Shown here: piece after piece, positions 1 through 13,271 of the stretch | Numbering within the stretch: position 1 is the stretch's first letter | How the letters are laid out: each line of letters starts with the position of its first letter | DNA from: Panopea generosa | Lineage: Eukaryota; Mollusca; Bivalvia; Adapedonta; Hiatellidae | NCBI GenBank assembly: GCA_029582155.1 | Contig: CM055901.1 | Coordinates: 55,162,625-55,226,624, forward strand | DNA: 64,000 nucleotides | Reading direction: 5' to 3' | Program-made: the position numbers and the translations under genes | The notes under the pieces: generated by a model | What the model saw: the letters and a program-made list of their open reading frames with translations, nothing else | What the model was told of the DNA's origin: nothing | Database searches by the model: none

Positions 1-424
1 TATTTTTGTATTGTACACACTTCACCTGTCACACAAAAGCAAGACTCTGTGCCAATTACCATATACGAGTTTCTTTACAGGGCCACTAATAGTTTCTTCC
101 ACATTCCAAACGATAACTTACACAAAACGTTAGTACACATTCACGTGCAGCCTCTTCGGACAGAAAAGTGTAAGTTTAGTACCGTTGATAAAGAACGCTA
201 GTGATTGAAAAATAACTCATAATAGGTAAACCATTAGACTATTGTCGTCCGCAGTACTCTCAGGGTTCTTTGACAAATACTATACATGATACAAACAAAA
301 TTCTAACACGAACTTAACACACGTCAGACAAGTCACCAACAATGCAACAATGTTTGCTTGGTAACCTCAGACATTTTAGACTACCAGGCAACCTTCGAAC
401 TACGCTCACAACATATTCTACATA
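1..424. other. Unannotated AT-rich sequence
   Basis: I see no coding exon, RNA gene or repeat here. Short open frames lack splice context and recognisable motifs. Confidence 0.4.
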
Positions 425-838
425 TAACTTCTCACTACAGAGCTATGCCCCTTTCTTCCCACGGTAACATGATTATTACGCTCCAAAAAGGTCTATGTAA
501 TTTGGTTTTGAAATATTTTCAAAATGGTTCATTGTGGTCGTGATTTCTTGCAAAATTTGGCATAGCACATATACTGCAATAAAACATCACTGGTGTTAAA
601 AAAGTGACTTTAATAGGATTTCACCATATACATGTATTGATTAGAATTTGAGGACTTCATTTTCCAAAAATTCTCAGGGTGTCACTGCAAACTGTTATAA
701 AAAATCCTGGCCATCTTACCAGTCATTGTGCAATTTTATGTGGGTATACATTCCTGATACGAAAATAAATTTAAAAAAAAATCTATGTGGAATTCTTTTG
801 TTACCATGGAAATCCTAGACCTTATTTTATATAGAACA
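425..838 (+). repeat. Interspersed repeat, copy A
   Basis: This stretch aligns with 49,990-50,325 in the same orientation. Shared landmarks, in order, are 'ctatgtaatttg', 'tcttttcaaaatggc' (here 'attttcaaaatggt'), 'actgcaataaaa', 'agggtatcactgca' (here 'agggtgtcactgca') and 'atacattcctg'. No coding content or terminal repeat was recognised, so its class is unknown. It ends where the 34-bp minisatellite starts. Confidence 0.6.
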
Positions 839-839
839 A

Positions 840-2092
840 AGAACAAAATCCAACTGTGTAGTGAAACCTATATTACCAGTGTTTCAGGAGATTATTCTAC
901 ATTCTATTACGAACTGTTTCAGGAGAGTATTCTACATTCTATTACGAGTGTTTGAGGAGATTATTCTACATTCTATTACGAGTGTTTCTTAGGAGAGTAT
1001 TCTATATTCTATTACGAGTGTTTTGTGAAATTATTCTACATTGTATTACCAGTGTTTCAGGAGAGTATTCTACATTCTGTTACGAGTGTTTCAGGAGAGT
1101 ATTCTACATTTTGTTACCAGTGTTTCAGAAGAGTATTCCACATTCTATTATGAGTGTTTCAGGAGAGTATTCTACATTATATAACTTGTGTTTCAGAAGA
1201 GTATATCATATTCTATTATGAGTTTTTCAGGAAACTATATTACATTCTGTTACCAGTGTTTCAGGAGAGTATTCTACATTTTTTTACCAGTGTTTCAGGA
1301 AAGTATGTTACATTATATTACCAGTGTTACAGGAGAGTATTCTACATTATATAACTTGTGTTTCAGAAGAGTATTTTACATTCTATTACCAGTGTTTCAG
1401 GAGAGTATTCTCCATTCCATTACGAGTGTTTCAGGAGAGTATTCTATATTATATTACCAGTGTTTCAGAAGAGTATTCTACATTCTTTTACGAATGTTTC
1501 GGGAGAGTATTCTACATTCTATTACGAATGTTTCAGGAGAGTATTCCACATTATATTACCAGTGTTACAGGAGAGTATTCTACATTATATAACTTGTGTT
1601 TCAGAAGAGTATTTTACATTCTATTACCAGTGTTTCAGGAGAGTATTCTCCATTCCATTACGAGTGTTTCAGGAGAGTATTCTATATTATATTACCAGTG
1701 TTTCAGAAGAGTTTTCTACATTAAATTACAAGTGTTTCAGGAGAGTATTCGACATTCTAATACGAGTGTTTCAGGAAAGTACAATTCATTATATTACCAG
1801 TGTTTTAGGAAAGTATTCTTCATTATATTACGAGTGTTTCAGGAGAGTATTCTAAATTCTATTACCAGTGTTTGAGGTGTATTCTACATTCTATTACCAT
1901 TGTTTCAGGAGAGTATTCTCCATTCTATTACTAGTGTTTCAGGAGAGTATTCTACATTTTATTACCAGTGTTTCAGTAGAGTATTCTACATTCTATTACC
2001 AGTGTTTCAGTAGAGTATTCTACATTCTATTACCAGTGTTTCAGGAGAGTATTCCACGTTCTGTTACAAGTGTTTCAGGAGAGTACTTGTGA
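840..2092. repeat. 34-bp minisatellite array with higher-order repeat
   Basis: About 36 copies of a 34-bp unit, roughly 'tattctacattctattacc' plus 'agtgtttcaggagag'. A block at about 1326-1475 recurs almost unchanged at 1566-1715, giving a 240-bp higher-order period (about seven units). The unit length is not a multiple of three and is poor in stop codons, so all forward frames hold overlapping open frames. These are artefacts, not genes. Confidence 0.92.
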
Positions 2093-3490
2093 ACCTTATT
2101 TGCGTTAGATGTGATCGGGAAATTGATTCACAACAGAGGCAAAATAAAACGTATTATTAACTTTAAAACGAATACGACTATTCGTGTATCTTGACTAAAG
2201 ATGGCATGTCACTGCAAATGAACTCATTAAAGAAGGTGATGGAAAACTAGGAACATACTCTATATTTACTAGCTAGTGTAGCTCGTTTGTGGTCCGTGAA
2301 AGAGATTAAAACAATAAAAAGAGGTCGCTGCTGAGAAACCAAAATTCAATATATGAGTGAGCGGATGATTTGGAATTCCTTGTTTGGACAAAGCCTTGCA
2401 AAAAAGCCAAACACAACTTTGTTCTCTTACAAGGCTGCTCGGGTGTTTCACTAGAAAAAAGGGAAACATAGTTACTTTGAAAAACAGAAACGAGCGTGTG
2501 CCTTTGATTTTCTTGTGATTCTGTGCTCGGTGGTCTTAAAAACTTCCTCATAGACGCGTAACCGCCGACCATAATGGATCTGATACAAGTTCATGCTAAA
2601 CAATGAATTCTTGGTGTGGCTTCCTTTTTTAAGCTCGTACGCAAGGATCATTTTTGTGTTCAGACGTTCAGTAGAACTACGTTGGCTCGAACACTGACGG
2701 CTGGAACACCACATAAAGCTCGAACCACTGATTGGTTGAATTTTTATACTGCCGTGACATGTGATTGATTGTCTTTTACAACTTGCCAGCATTGCCAAAA
2801 GTACTGCCATGAAAGGTATAGATATTAAAGGTATAAACGGTTTCTTAATTGATCAAAGTTAAGGACAAATTTATTTTCCAAAACAATAAAGAAATTTAAA
2901 ACAAGATGAATATAAATATAACCAAGGAGTTTTAATGGCTAGATTATCCAAACAGCTACTGTCGATTAGATGATATCTTTATTTAACATGAGGAAGAGTC
3001 AGCTACCGGGAAAAGATGTTAATGCATACTTCTGGTACTTCTGGTCCTTGAAGGAAAGTTTGAAAACCGACACAAAATGGTGGACAGATAGTCGTTCAAG
3101 TAATAAAGTACTAATTTTTTTTGTAAATGTAACGGTAAATAGCACACTGTAATGAGTAGTACTTTAGCATTAAATAAGATACAAGTGATGTTGAGGCCTT
3201 ATATAACGAATTGAAATACAATCGTTTGAAAAGCAATTGAACATGGTATTCAATCGAGTAAAAGTAAACAGTGCATTTAGTTTGTATGGCGTCTGCATAT
3301 GGTGTTTCCGTGTTTAATACAAACATCAAATGTTTTAAACTGTTTCCGTCTTATATTTTATAAAATAATTGAAAAAAAGATGTTGAAAAGTTAATGTATA
3401 TAACTTTACCGCGTAAATGTTATATAAAGATATTAGTATAAATATCACATAAAGTTGCCAAATAAATATTAAAATTATTAATAAACTTAC
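2093..3490. other. Probable intron or 3' flank of the minus-strand sulfotransferase
   Basis: This lies downstream (minus-strand sense) of the exon at 3491-3710. I searched it for the expected next exon, the one with a 'NYIDMF'-type motif, and did not find it. Minus-strand open frames at 2269-2810 show no family motif. Either the intron continues past the window edge or the gene is broken here. Confidence 0.4.
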
Positions 3491-3710
3491 TAAATCGTTT
3501 GCGTGCAAACCATTGAGCTTCTTTAAACCCGGGTTTGATAAACTCGGGGTGCAGAGTTAATCGATAAAAGAGATCGCTGGTTCCACATTTCTTCACGCCG
3601 ATAACAAACACGTACGGTAAACAGCGTAGTATTTCGCCCTCTCCAGCCCTTCCGTCGTTTCGTTCGTACCAACATGGATTTTTAAACTTCTGACTGAATT
3701 TGATTGGCGG
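3491..3710 (-). CDS. CHST15-like carbohydrate sulfotransferase, PAPS-binding exon (partial gene)
   Basis: One 220-bp internal exon. It opens after 'aataatttcag' and closes at the consensus donor 'GTAAGT', with 73 codons plus one base (end phase 1). The peptide has 'NPCWYER', then 'LRCLPYVFVIGVKKCGTSDL', then 'LTLHPEF' and 'EAQWFARKRF'. The GxxKCGTSDL segment is the 5'-phosphosulfate-binding loop of Golgi sulfotransferases, which move sulfate from PAPS to glycans. The order PCWYE, loop, HPE, WxARKR matches GalNAc-4-sulfate 6-O-sulfotransferase (CHST15) homologues, common in molluscs. No upstream exon with the membrane anchor and no downstream exon was found on this strand. Its end phase and content match the missing first exon of the plus-strand copy starting at 44,677. 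Confidence 0.8.
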
Positions 3711-3711
3711 C

Positions 3712-6700
3712 TGAAATTATTAAAAAAAAAGTTTTTTATCTGAATGTATTCATGTATAATTCATGCAGACAGACAATATAAACGATACTAACGGTTATCG
3801 CCATTTTGACGTAACCTTGGCATCGGTTTTATTCATATTTCAATGTTTTCAAAGTTCGTGTATGTAAAGTGATAGTTATAGAAAGGTTTAACCCATGATG
3901 TAAATTGTCACGTGGGTGCCTGTGCACGAGAAAAGTGTGGTATTGTTTCAATGGCGGTAGTCAACCAGTGAACTTTTTATTGTCGGTCACACGATCAATA
4001 GGCAAATAGAAATTTGTATTTTGTTTAATGCAACCCATATTTATAACATTATTAAACAAAATACCTGCGCATTTCTTTTTCGTTTCAGTATATTTAATCA
4101 TAGCAAATGCTGCGCCGTAGCAGAGACATTAAATTTGCCACCAGACACGTGGACAATTAGATCACTAATCTGTCCGGAACCCATTGTTTACATTATTTAC
4201 ATGTAGGATAAACCAATGTAACGCTAAATGGAGGGCGTCTGCATTTGTGCGAATTCACATTCTAGGCAAACGGGTTTGGTCTCGAGTTTTAGCAACGGTA
4301 GTTACAGAAGGCCCTCACCTTTCAATAAACAAATAACATTAGAATCAAGATGGCAATAATAATATTCAGTGGAATATAAAACAAAACAATCCAAGGAAAT
4401 GAAAATATGAATAAAAATAGAAAAGAATAAAAGTAGACAATAAGGAAAAAGAAAGAAAAGACATGACGTATTTAATTTTAAGCGCTGTTATGATATCGGT
4501 GCATTGAAATGCTGCATAAAATTAAATATCTGAGGTTGGTTGACAAAACGTTTCGTGTTTTTAATGAATTGTTGTACCAGTGTAAGTATAAATGTATTTT
4601 CGTCGCTGGTATATGTACTCTTACCAAATTAAAGCACCCGTGTTTTTAAGGGATGAAAACGGTGTTTAGAACGAAAAGGACAAAGTCACCCATCAGTATA
4701 ATATATGGGACATTGTATAAAGTAGTGGTCAGATCTTGTTTTTCATTACCACATCCAACACATCTGTAACTCCAACAACATCTATATCAGAATGTATATT
4801 AGATAGCTTTATGACGTAACAAAGTTTAAATACGATAATATTCACCTTTTATTTTTGATGATTGGAAGTAACATTTGGTTAATTAATGTTTCAGGATGAA
4901 AAATAGTTAATGTTTGTATCAATAGGTTATTGTATTGAAATGTTAATTATTTTGGATTTCTTCCGCTAAAATGTTTAGTTTTCTCTCAGGAACAAGTCGT
5001 ACATATGCTACTTCGCCTATTTATTTACAAGGTTAAATATTTTATTAACATCTCTGTCAAAACTCATAATTGAGGTATAAGCCCAACATTGATTTCACTT
5101 CTTATTTCTACAGTGAATGAAACATTTTTAAAGGCTTGTCATTCGCAAATATCAAAGAAGGGAAACTTACATATGGTGTTTTTAAACATCTGCAGTGCCA
5201 AAATATCGTTAGAAAATAGGGGTCACGTTTCAAACCGTGTTTTGATTTTGTGTTCAGTATGTGTGTACGTTGTTGACAAAGTGAAAGTAGACTTCAGAAA
5301 CATTGTATCCTTATAAGCTCAATTCGCCCTAGGAGAGAAACGACCGAGTAGTTTATAACATCAAAGAAAACAAACAACAATGTTATAGAACAGATATGCG
5401 ATGACATTTATCATTACTACCTGGATAATGGAATAATGAAGCGAGTTTCACAAAACCGGTTTTCTCCAATTAACTCACTGTACCGAGACAACATCCATCT
5501 CAATAGGAGGAAACAGTACTTTGAACGAATAAAAGAAGCAAACTTAACATTGTTTTGAACATGTTAACGCACCAATCAGATAGTATTGATGTAAGCCACA
5601 CGTGTTTGCTACATGACAGGTTTACATGGAATAGGATAAGCGTTTTTTAATAGAAACGTGTCAATTCCGTCTATTTACACAGAGGTGTAGAAAAGGGAAT
5701 CAAATCGAGGAAACCACCAGCATCATTAAAATATAACAGAGTCCTTGACGCTTATACTTTGTACGGCGACTTTGATGATAACAACATAAAGTGTAACGTC
5801 AAAAAATAAAATATACTAGTATTTTAGACTCCAGACTTACACGTAGCAGGTGCGACGATGGCCATTACCAAGGTAATATTGTTAAATTGATGTTGCATAA
5901 CTCATAAATGTTTTTTGGCTACATCACAATATATATACTTATAACACTTTCACTGAAAACCGTTGGCAGGATGATACGTTACACAACGTCTACCTGTTGA
6001 AATACTTACTTGTAACAGTTCATGTTTAAACCACGAGATAATTCTTGTCAGGGGGGGGGGGGGGGGGGGTGCGAGGAATGTAAAACAATCAACAACAATT
6101 TTAAATGGACGAATGATAGTATCGTTATTTCGGCCTCACTTCATCACGATATTGTATGTTATTTTATTTTTATGGGTGGCAATACAAACTTGAATGTATA
6201 TTGCAATTTCAAGTTTAATATCTGGTTCCGATAATGTGTTGCGTGTTGTGTGCTAATTTGAGGTTGAACAAGCTTCTAGAAAAAAAATATGTTGGTTAAC
6301 GTTTAACCGAACTGAACGCAGTTCTGGGATTTACTACACAATTTGTGATATTGGTTGGATAATCAAAATATGATTATGTATGATATGAACATATGGAGAT
6401 TATGTATGATATGAACACGTGGAGTTTACTCATATTAGAAATAAACACATCTTAACATATTGTTGATATGAAATTCATTTTTATATTAAAATACAAACAT
6501 AGAACATATTGTATACAAATGCTATAGCTTTTATTTTAGAAAACAAAACATACATAATTTCTATCACGTCGATATGTTTTTTCTCGTATTTACATTTAGC
6601 ATAGTTATACGTATAGTTATTTTCAGTTTGGAGTCACGTATATGTTTTTATCAACAACAATTACATGCAGTGCTGCCATGATTCTTATCTTCCGTGATAT

Positions 6701-6950
6701 ATTATTATGTTAAGCATGTGCGTGCATGGGTGCGTGCATGGATGCGTGATACTTAAATGTGTATTGCAATGTCACCCAGCTTATCTAATTTTCTTTCATA
6801 TTCCGTAAATACTTTAGAAACAAATCCTGTTTTTTATAGATAAAAACATCCTGTTTAATAGATAAAACATCCTGTTTTTAGATGAGAGTAATGATTTATA
6901 ATGTGATAATTTTCCATATATATACATCACGTGCAGATTTAACTTTTTTT
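3712..6950. other. Intergenic or intronic sequence with a poly-G tract
   Basis: No supported exon. The region should hold 5' exons of the minus-strand sulfotransferase if that gene is intact, but none was recognised. A pure run of 19 G lies at 6051-6069. Confidence 0.4.
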
Positions 6951-6954
6951 TCCT

Positions 6955-7133
6955 TCAAGTTCTTACGATTTTTACAAATCACGCTCGAAGTCTTCCTGTG
7001 TGTAACCAGTACTTAAGCATATGCGGAAAAGGTGTCTTGCTCAATGAAACCACGCATGTCCGTGGTGAAGATCGAACCCACCACCTTCCGAACCTGGGTT
7101 CGGTGCTCTACCGCTGGACAACACGCCTTAACG
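6955..7133 (-). mobile_element. tRNA-derived SINE
   Basis: Read on the minus strand, the element starts near 7133 with a tRNA-like head. Box A is 'agcggtagagca' (about 7103-7117) and box B is 'gggttcgatc' (about 7070-7080). A body follows with 'ccgcatatgcttaagtactgg' truncated here to its first 20 bases. A second copy lies on the same strand at 20,935-21,105, so this is a dispersed family and not a tRNA gene. There is no cloverleaf 3' half. Confidence 0.75.
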
Positions 7134-7399
7134 TGATTTAAAGGAGAGATATGGCGATAGATTTTCACTAAAAAGAAGAAGTAAATATTCAGTTTGCGAA
7201 GAAATAAGATCTGGTGCTTTTTCCGCTGCTGTGCTGGCCCTGCAATTATGTAAGCGTCTGCGCCTGTAAACAGTTATATAATATTTGTCTTGTTTTACTA
7301 TGTGAATTTACTGTGCGTATTGGAAAACTGGTCTTTCTTTTTCTAAATGAAAGTGTTTCTTTTATTCTGCAACTCCTTATTTATATTGAATTTTAGCCA

Positions 7400-7705
7400 C
7401 AATCTACCACCACAATATTTACCACTACAATCACTCCTACCACTACCACTACCACTGCTATTATAAATACCATTACACTTATATTAGCAGTATCATTAAC
7501 ATTACCACAACCACTGCCACTATCACTACTACACCATCACAACAAATACAATATCATCTGCCACGAACAATGACACTGTCACCACCACTACACCTACCGA
7601 TACTATTACCATTATCATTATCACAAACACTATCACTACTACTTCCACAGCATCAACAATATCACAATCACAACTCACACTACCATTACCACTACTATTA
7701 AATAG
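7400..7705. repeat. Imperfect ACC/ACT trinucleotide repeat
   Basis: Low-complexity 'taccactaccactacc'-type sequence with frequent interruptions. It creates an open frame on the minus strand that is not a gene. Confidence 0.75.
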
Positions 7706-7739
7706 ACATAAAGAATTAACCCATTCATTTGGCATCAAT

Positions 7740-9330
7740 AATGTAAAATTTAGAACTAAGAAATAGAAAGTAAGAATAAAACAGTATACAAATTATATAC
7801 ATTGATAATCAAGTATTTAGAATCAGGCATATTGGAACAAATGATTTAGAATTAAAAAATCGGAATAAAAAATTAAACATTAAGCATATTCAATTGAACA
7901 TTTGGATTTTATCATCATAATACATTTAAGAAAGATACTAAATATGACTATATGAACTATTGCTGAGCTTGTATGCCTTTGATAACATCAATAATCTAAT
8001 GTTTGACTAATACATAGCAAATTGTCACAATTTGTTATCAGATAGACGTTGGTGAATGCTTAGTCTAATACTTAAATGTTTTGAATTTCAGCCTCAAAGA
8101 ATTGATTTTAAGACTTATGCGACACACTTGTTCAATTTAGATTTTTTTAAATCTATATGCATGAACGAATATTGCATTACATTTGCATACATGTATCACC
8201 TCATTTTATTTGCTAAAAAATATGTAAAGAGTATAGATCAATAAATTTGATATCTTTGTGCTTTTTTTTTTATTTGTTGTCATTCGGTGATTATTTTTAA
8301 AACCCCAGATTTTTTTGACTTGATTTTAAAATAAAACTATCCAAAATCAATACCTCCAAATGGGCAAAATAGGTTCTGAAATGCAGGAAAACGCAAGAAA
8401 TGGCATCATCGCCGAATTTTAATCTGGGCGAGCATGCCCTGTGACCCCGTCCCCAACACCTAGAATATGCCTCCCAGTTTTTAAGGTCTAGCTATGGGCC
8501 AGCTGTTAATATGTCTCTAATAAAATTGATCAAATTTGGTACTTTTTTCCGGGGTTGTTTTAAGGACAATATCCCTAGATCTCTAAAATAAGGCCTTTGA
8601 TCCCCAGATCTCTGAAAATAAATGGCCATGTTCTCCAAAACCCCTGTGAGGGCCTCATATATAGTCAGTGACACTGCAACATATTTTGTGACGTATAATA
8701 TGTTTCGCGTGATTTTATTTTTATTCCAATTTGATCCGTTTTCACGTAATAATTTTTTTTCATCTAAGAAAGAGTACGAATGACGATGCAAAGGTCGTCA
8801 AGTCGTATTTAAGTATTATCTATTCTTTAGAATAGGGACATCGTTTCAAGTTAGTAACTCCTATTTAAATATCAATTTGTCACGTTTTGGTGCATTTGAC
8901 ATACCAAACCATTTGGCTTTTTATTTTTTAATGATAATGAGAGCATTTTTATCCATTAAGATAATTAAAACTCATAACTGAACTTTGAACAGCTAATATG
9001 GATTATCTAGCTTTAAAAATAAAAAAGAATACAATTACCATGACAGTTAAGGTAACCGGCCATCAATAACTGGCATGGGGCAGCAAATGCATTTAATGAA
9101 CACTTCGGTTCAGTTTAAGACCATCACCGTATAAAATATCTTTACCATGTGTATGGTTGTTATTCCATAGTATGGTTATGTTCATGCTGTTATGGAGGAT
9201 GTGTACTTTTAATGTTCGGTATCTTGCTGTTTATGCCGCCATTCTTATATTTCAACATATGTCGCGCGTAAAAAGATAGCATCGGCTGTCTACGCTTAAA
9301 TGTATTCTATGTGTAAATCAATTTTGTTGG
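7740..9330. other. Unannotated sequence
   Basis: No exon or element could be supported. The section 8400-8680 has higher GC and a repeat-like look ('gcgagcatgccctgtgaccc'), but I could not tie it to a family. The minus-strand frame at 8492-8791 has no recognisable motif. Confidence 0.35.
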
Positions 9331-9334
9331 TCCA

Positions 9335-12300
9335 ATGTATTTCAAATCTATACAACAACTTCAGGTCATTATAGTTAATGACATTGTACACTTTTTTACG
9401 CTGTTCCTTGTCTATATGTGCCTTGTTTACGTTACTTCTATCATTTTATCTATCATAGTACACCATTGTTCCTCGTCTATATGTGCCTTGTTTTACGTTA
9501 CTTCTATCATTTTATCTATCACAGTACACCATTGTTCCTTGTCTATATATGCCTTGTTTTAGAGCTCTACGTTATTTATATCATTTGTTTTACGTTACTT
9601 TTATCATTTCATCTATCACATTACACCACTGCTCCTCGTCTATACGTGCTTTGTTAACGTAACTTGTATCATTTTATCTTCCATATCACACCACTGTTTC
9701 GTATCTATATATGCCTTGTTAACGTCACTTCTATAATTTTATCTATCACAGTACACTGCTGTTCCTCGTCTATATGTCCCTTGTTTTAAAGTTCAAAATA
9801 ACTTGTATCATTTTATCTATCACAGTACACCACTGTTCCTCATTTATATATGCCTTTTTTTACATAACTTGTATCATTTTATCTATTACAGTACATCGCT
9901 GTTCCTCGTCTATATGTGCCTTGTTTAACGTTAATTTTTATCATTTTATCTATCACAGTACACAACTGTTCTTCGTTTTTATGTGCCTTGTTTACGTTAC
10001 TTCTATCATTTAATCTATCACAGAACATAACTGTTTTTCGTCTATATGTGTCTTGTTTGAGAGCTCTAGGTTACTTGTATTATTTTATCTATCACATTAC
10101 ACCACTGTTCCTCGTCTGTATATGCCTTGTTTTAAATTACTTGTATCATTTTATATTCAACAGTACACCACTGTTCCTCATCTATATGTGCCTTGTTTTA
10201 CGTTACTTTTATCATTTTATCTATCACAGTACACCACTGTTTTTTTGTTTATATGTGCCTTTTTTACGTTACTTGTGTCATTTTATCTTCAACAGTACAA
10301 CACTGTTCCTTGTCTATGTGCCTTGTTTAAGTTACTTCTATCATTTTATCTGTCACAGTACATGACTGTTCCTCGTCTATATGTGTCTTGTTTAACGCTA
10401 CTTTTTATAAGTTTATCTATCACAGTACACAACTGTTCCTCGTTTATATGTGCCATGTTTTACATAACTTGTATCATTTTATCTTCCACAGTACATCATA
10501 GTTTCTTGTCTATATGTGCCTTGTTTACGTTACTTCTATCATTTTATCTATCACAGTACACCACTGTTCCTCCTCTATGTTTGCCTTGTTTTAGCCTTCC
10601 ACGTTATTTATATCATTAGTTTTTCGTTACTTCTATCATTTATCTATCATAGTACACCATTGTTTCTCGTTTATATGTGCTTTGTTTTACGTTACTTCTA
10701 TCATTTTATCTATCACATAACACCACTGTTACCTCGTCTTTATGTGCATTGTTTACGTTACTTGTATCATTTTATCTTCCACAGTACACCACTGTTCGAT
10801 ACCTATATAAGCCTTGTTAACGTTACTTCTATAATTTTATCTATCACAGCACACCGCTGTTCCTCGTCTGTATGTGTCTTGTTTAAGAGCTCAAAATTAC
10901 TTGTATCATTTTATCTATCACAGTACACCACTGTTCCCCATTAATATGTGCCTTTTTTTTTACATTACTTGTATCATTTTATCTATTACAGTACATCGCT
11001 GTTCCTCGTCTATACGTTGTTTTACGTTACTTCTATCATTTTGTCTATAACAGTACATCGCGGTTTCTCGTCTATATGTTGTTTTACGTCACTTCTATCA
11101 TTTTATCTTCCACAGTACACCACTTTTCCTTGTCAATATGTGCCTTGTTTTATGTTCCTTCTATCATTTTATCTTCAACAGTACACCACTGTTACTTGTC
11201 TATATGTGCCTTGTTTACGTTACTTCTATCAGTTTATATATCACAGTATACCACTGTTCCTCGTATATATGTACCTTTTTTAACATTACATGTATTATTT
11301 TATCTATCACAGTACATTGTTGTTCCACGTTTATATGTGCCTTTTTTACATAACTTGTATTATTTTATGTTCCACAGTACACCACTGCTCGTGTCTATAT
11401 GTGCCTGATTTAAGTTACTTTTATCAGTTTATCTATTATAGTACACCACTGTTCCTCGTCTATATGTATCTATTCATACGTTACTTTTATCATTTTATAT
11501 TCCACAGTACATCACTGTTCCTTGTCTGTATGTGCCTTGTTTGGCCTTTTTTATATCAGTTTATCTACTTCAGTACACCACTGTTCCTCATTTATATATG
11601 CTTTGTTTTACATTACTTCTATCATTTTATCTAACACAGTACACCATTTTTCCTCGTCTATATGTGCCTTGTTTGGCCTTTTTTATATCAGTTTATCTAT
11701 TATAGTACACCACTGTTCCTCGTCTATATGTATCTATTCATACGTTACTTCTATCATTTTATCTTCCGCAGTACATCACTGTTCCTTGTCTATAATTGCC
11801 TTGTTTGGCCTTTTTATATCAGTTTATCTATTTCAGTACACCACTGTTCCTCATTTATATATGCTTTGTTTTACATTACTTCTATCATTTTATCTAACAC
11901 AGTACACTGCCGTTCCTTGTTTATATGTGTCTTTTTTACATTACTTGAATTATTTTATCTTCCACAGTACACCACTGTTCCTTGTCTATATGTGCCTAGT
12001 TTACGTTACTTCTATCATTTTATCTATCATAGTACACCACTGTTCCTCGTCTATATGTGCCTTGTTTTGCGTTACTTATATCATTTTATCTACCACAGTA
12101 AACCATTGTTCCTGTTTAAAATGTGCCTTGTTTTACGTTACTTCTATAATTTTATTTATCATAGTACACCACTATTCCTCGATTGTATGTGCTTTGTTTT
12201 ATGTTGCTTCTATAATTTTATATATCTCAGGACATCACTGTTCCTCGTTTTATATGTGTCTTGTTTTACGTTATTTTTACAATTTTATCCATGACAATAC

Positions 12301-12420
12301 AATACTACACCTCAACTATATATGCATGATTTACTTTTACCATTCCATCTATTCACAGTACAATATATATAAGTGTTGTTTAACGTTTCTATACCATTTT
12401 ATGCACAATGTTATTGTTTG
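9335..12420. repeat. 67-bp satellite array, left copy
   Basis: About 45 units of 65-67 bp. A typical unit contains 'acgttacttctatcatttta', then 'tctatcacagtacaccactg', then 'ttcctcgtctatatgtgcc'. Variants swap 'tctatc' for 'tcttcc', or have a 'ttggcctttttta'-type insertion. The arrangement of variants from about 10,460 onward is repeated in reverse complement at 62,620-64,000, so the array was copied as a block. Long Leu/Tyr/Phe-rich open frames inside it follow from a stop-poor unit. Confidence 0.93.
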
Positions 12421-12690
12421 ATCCCTTGTGTACATGTGAATATTTTTATTGAAATATTTACTTCTAACGCAGATAGTTTTATGGAAACGTTTATTTAATA
12501 TTGATCATTCTGTTGGAACATATTCTTCGAATGTAGCTAGTTTATGCAATTATTTCCTTAAATTGTTGATAATTCTATTGGAATATATTCTTCGAATGTA
12601 GCTAGTTTTATGCAATTATTTCCTTAAAATGCTGATGATTTTAAGAAAATGTAGACATTTTTATGGAAATAGATTTTTTCTAACGTTTAG
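12421..12690. repeat. Array flank with an internal ~83-bp tandem duplication
   Basis: Two copies of a segment holding 'attcttcgaatgtagctag' and 'tgcaattatttccttaaa', then a degenerate third. The whole flank matches 62,304-62,600 in reverse complement at roughly 95% by eye. Homology between the two copies stops at 12,690, inside 'ctaacgtttag'. Confidence 0.8.
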
Positions 12691-13271
12691 GCAGACTTAA
12701 GTAAGTTTGATATTTCGATAACGTTTGACTTAAGTTTCACTATTTCTACCATTCGTGGACCAAAAAGTATATATCATATTAAAGTACTATCCTAGACTCA
12801 AGTTAAAATATCCCAAAAATGGTGCCAAAAGTACCACTTTTTGCCCCCTGAAGTTGGGTAGCCCCACTTTCCGCAGAAAAAAACCCACTCAATTTCACCA
12901 ATTTTACTTTCAAAACAGTTACTTAAAAATTGAATTTAGTCAGTCACAGAAACATAATTTCAATTTTTTATTGACACAAACATAATAAACTTATATTTTA
13001 TTGTGATCATTTGCCAGTTTGACATTTTCATCCAACCAGAAATAAGCTTACAATAAAAATTGATACCCTGAACATCCCTATACTTTTTTCAGCCAACTAG
13101 AGAGCTCCTCTCAATGGTGGTAGCTGATAATATATACTGTTTGATCGTTTTCATATTCACTTCATAAGCAATTTTAAGAGGGATAAACACCTCTAAACAA
13201 TACCCTGATATTTAGTGAAACTTTAAACTGGATTGCATGGTGCTAAGTAGTATGATGCCCGGGAGTAAATT

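Noticed and set aside
952-2092. Overlapping open frames of 60-180 codons, rich in Phe, Tyr and Val
   Set aside because: They exist in all forward frames of a 34-bp tandem repeat with few stops. There is no start context, splice signal or domain.
2269-2810. Three overlapping minus-strand frames of 66-112 codons
   Set aside because: No motif, no splice logic and no link with the sulfotransferase exon at 3491.
7070-7117. A tRNA gene on the minus strand
   Set aside because: A and B boxes are present, but arms do not pair into a cloverleaf and the same unit with its non-tRNA body recurs at 20,935. It is a SINE.
8492-8791. 99-codon minus-strand frame as an upstream exon of the 3491 sulfotransferase
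   Set aside because: No signal anchor or stem features fitting the family, no good splice pair, and a repeat-like base composition.
11522-12421. 299-codon Leu/Tyr/Ile/Cys-rich frame, and a 284-codon counterpart at 63,140-63,994 on the minus strand
   Set aside because: Both are translations of the 67-bp satellite. Several frames are open at once and the frame order just follows the unit length.
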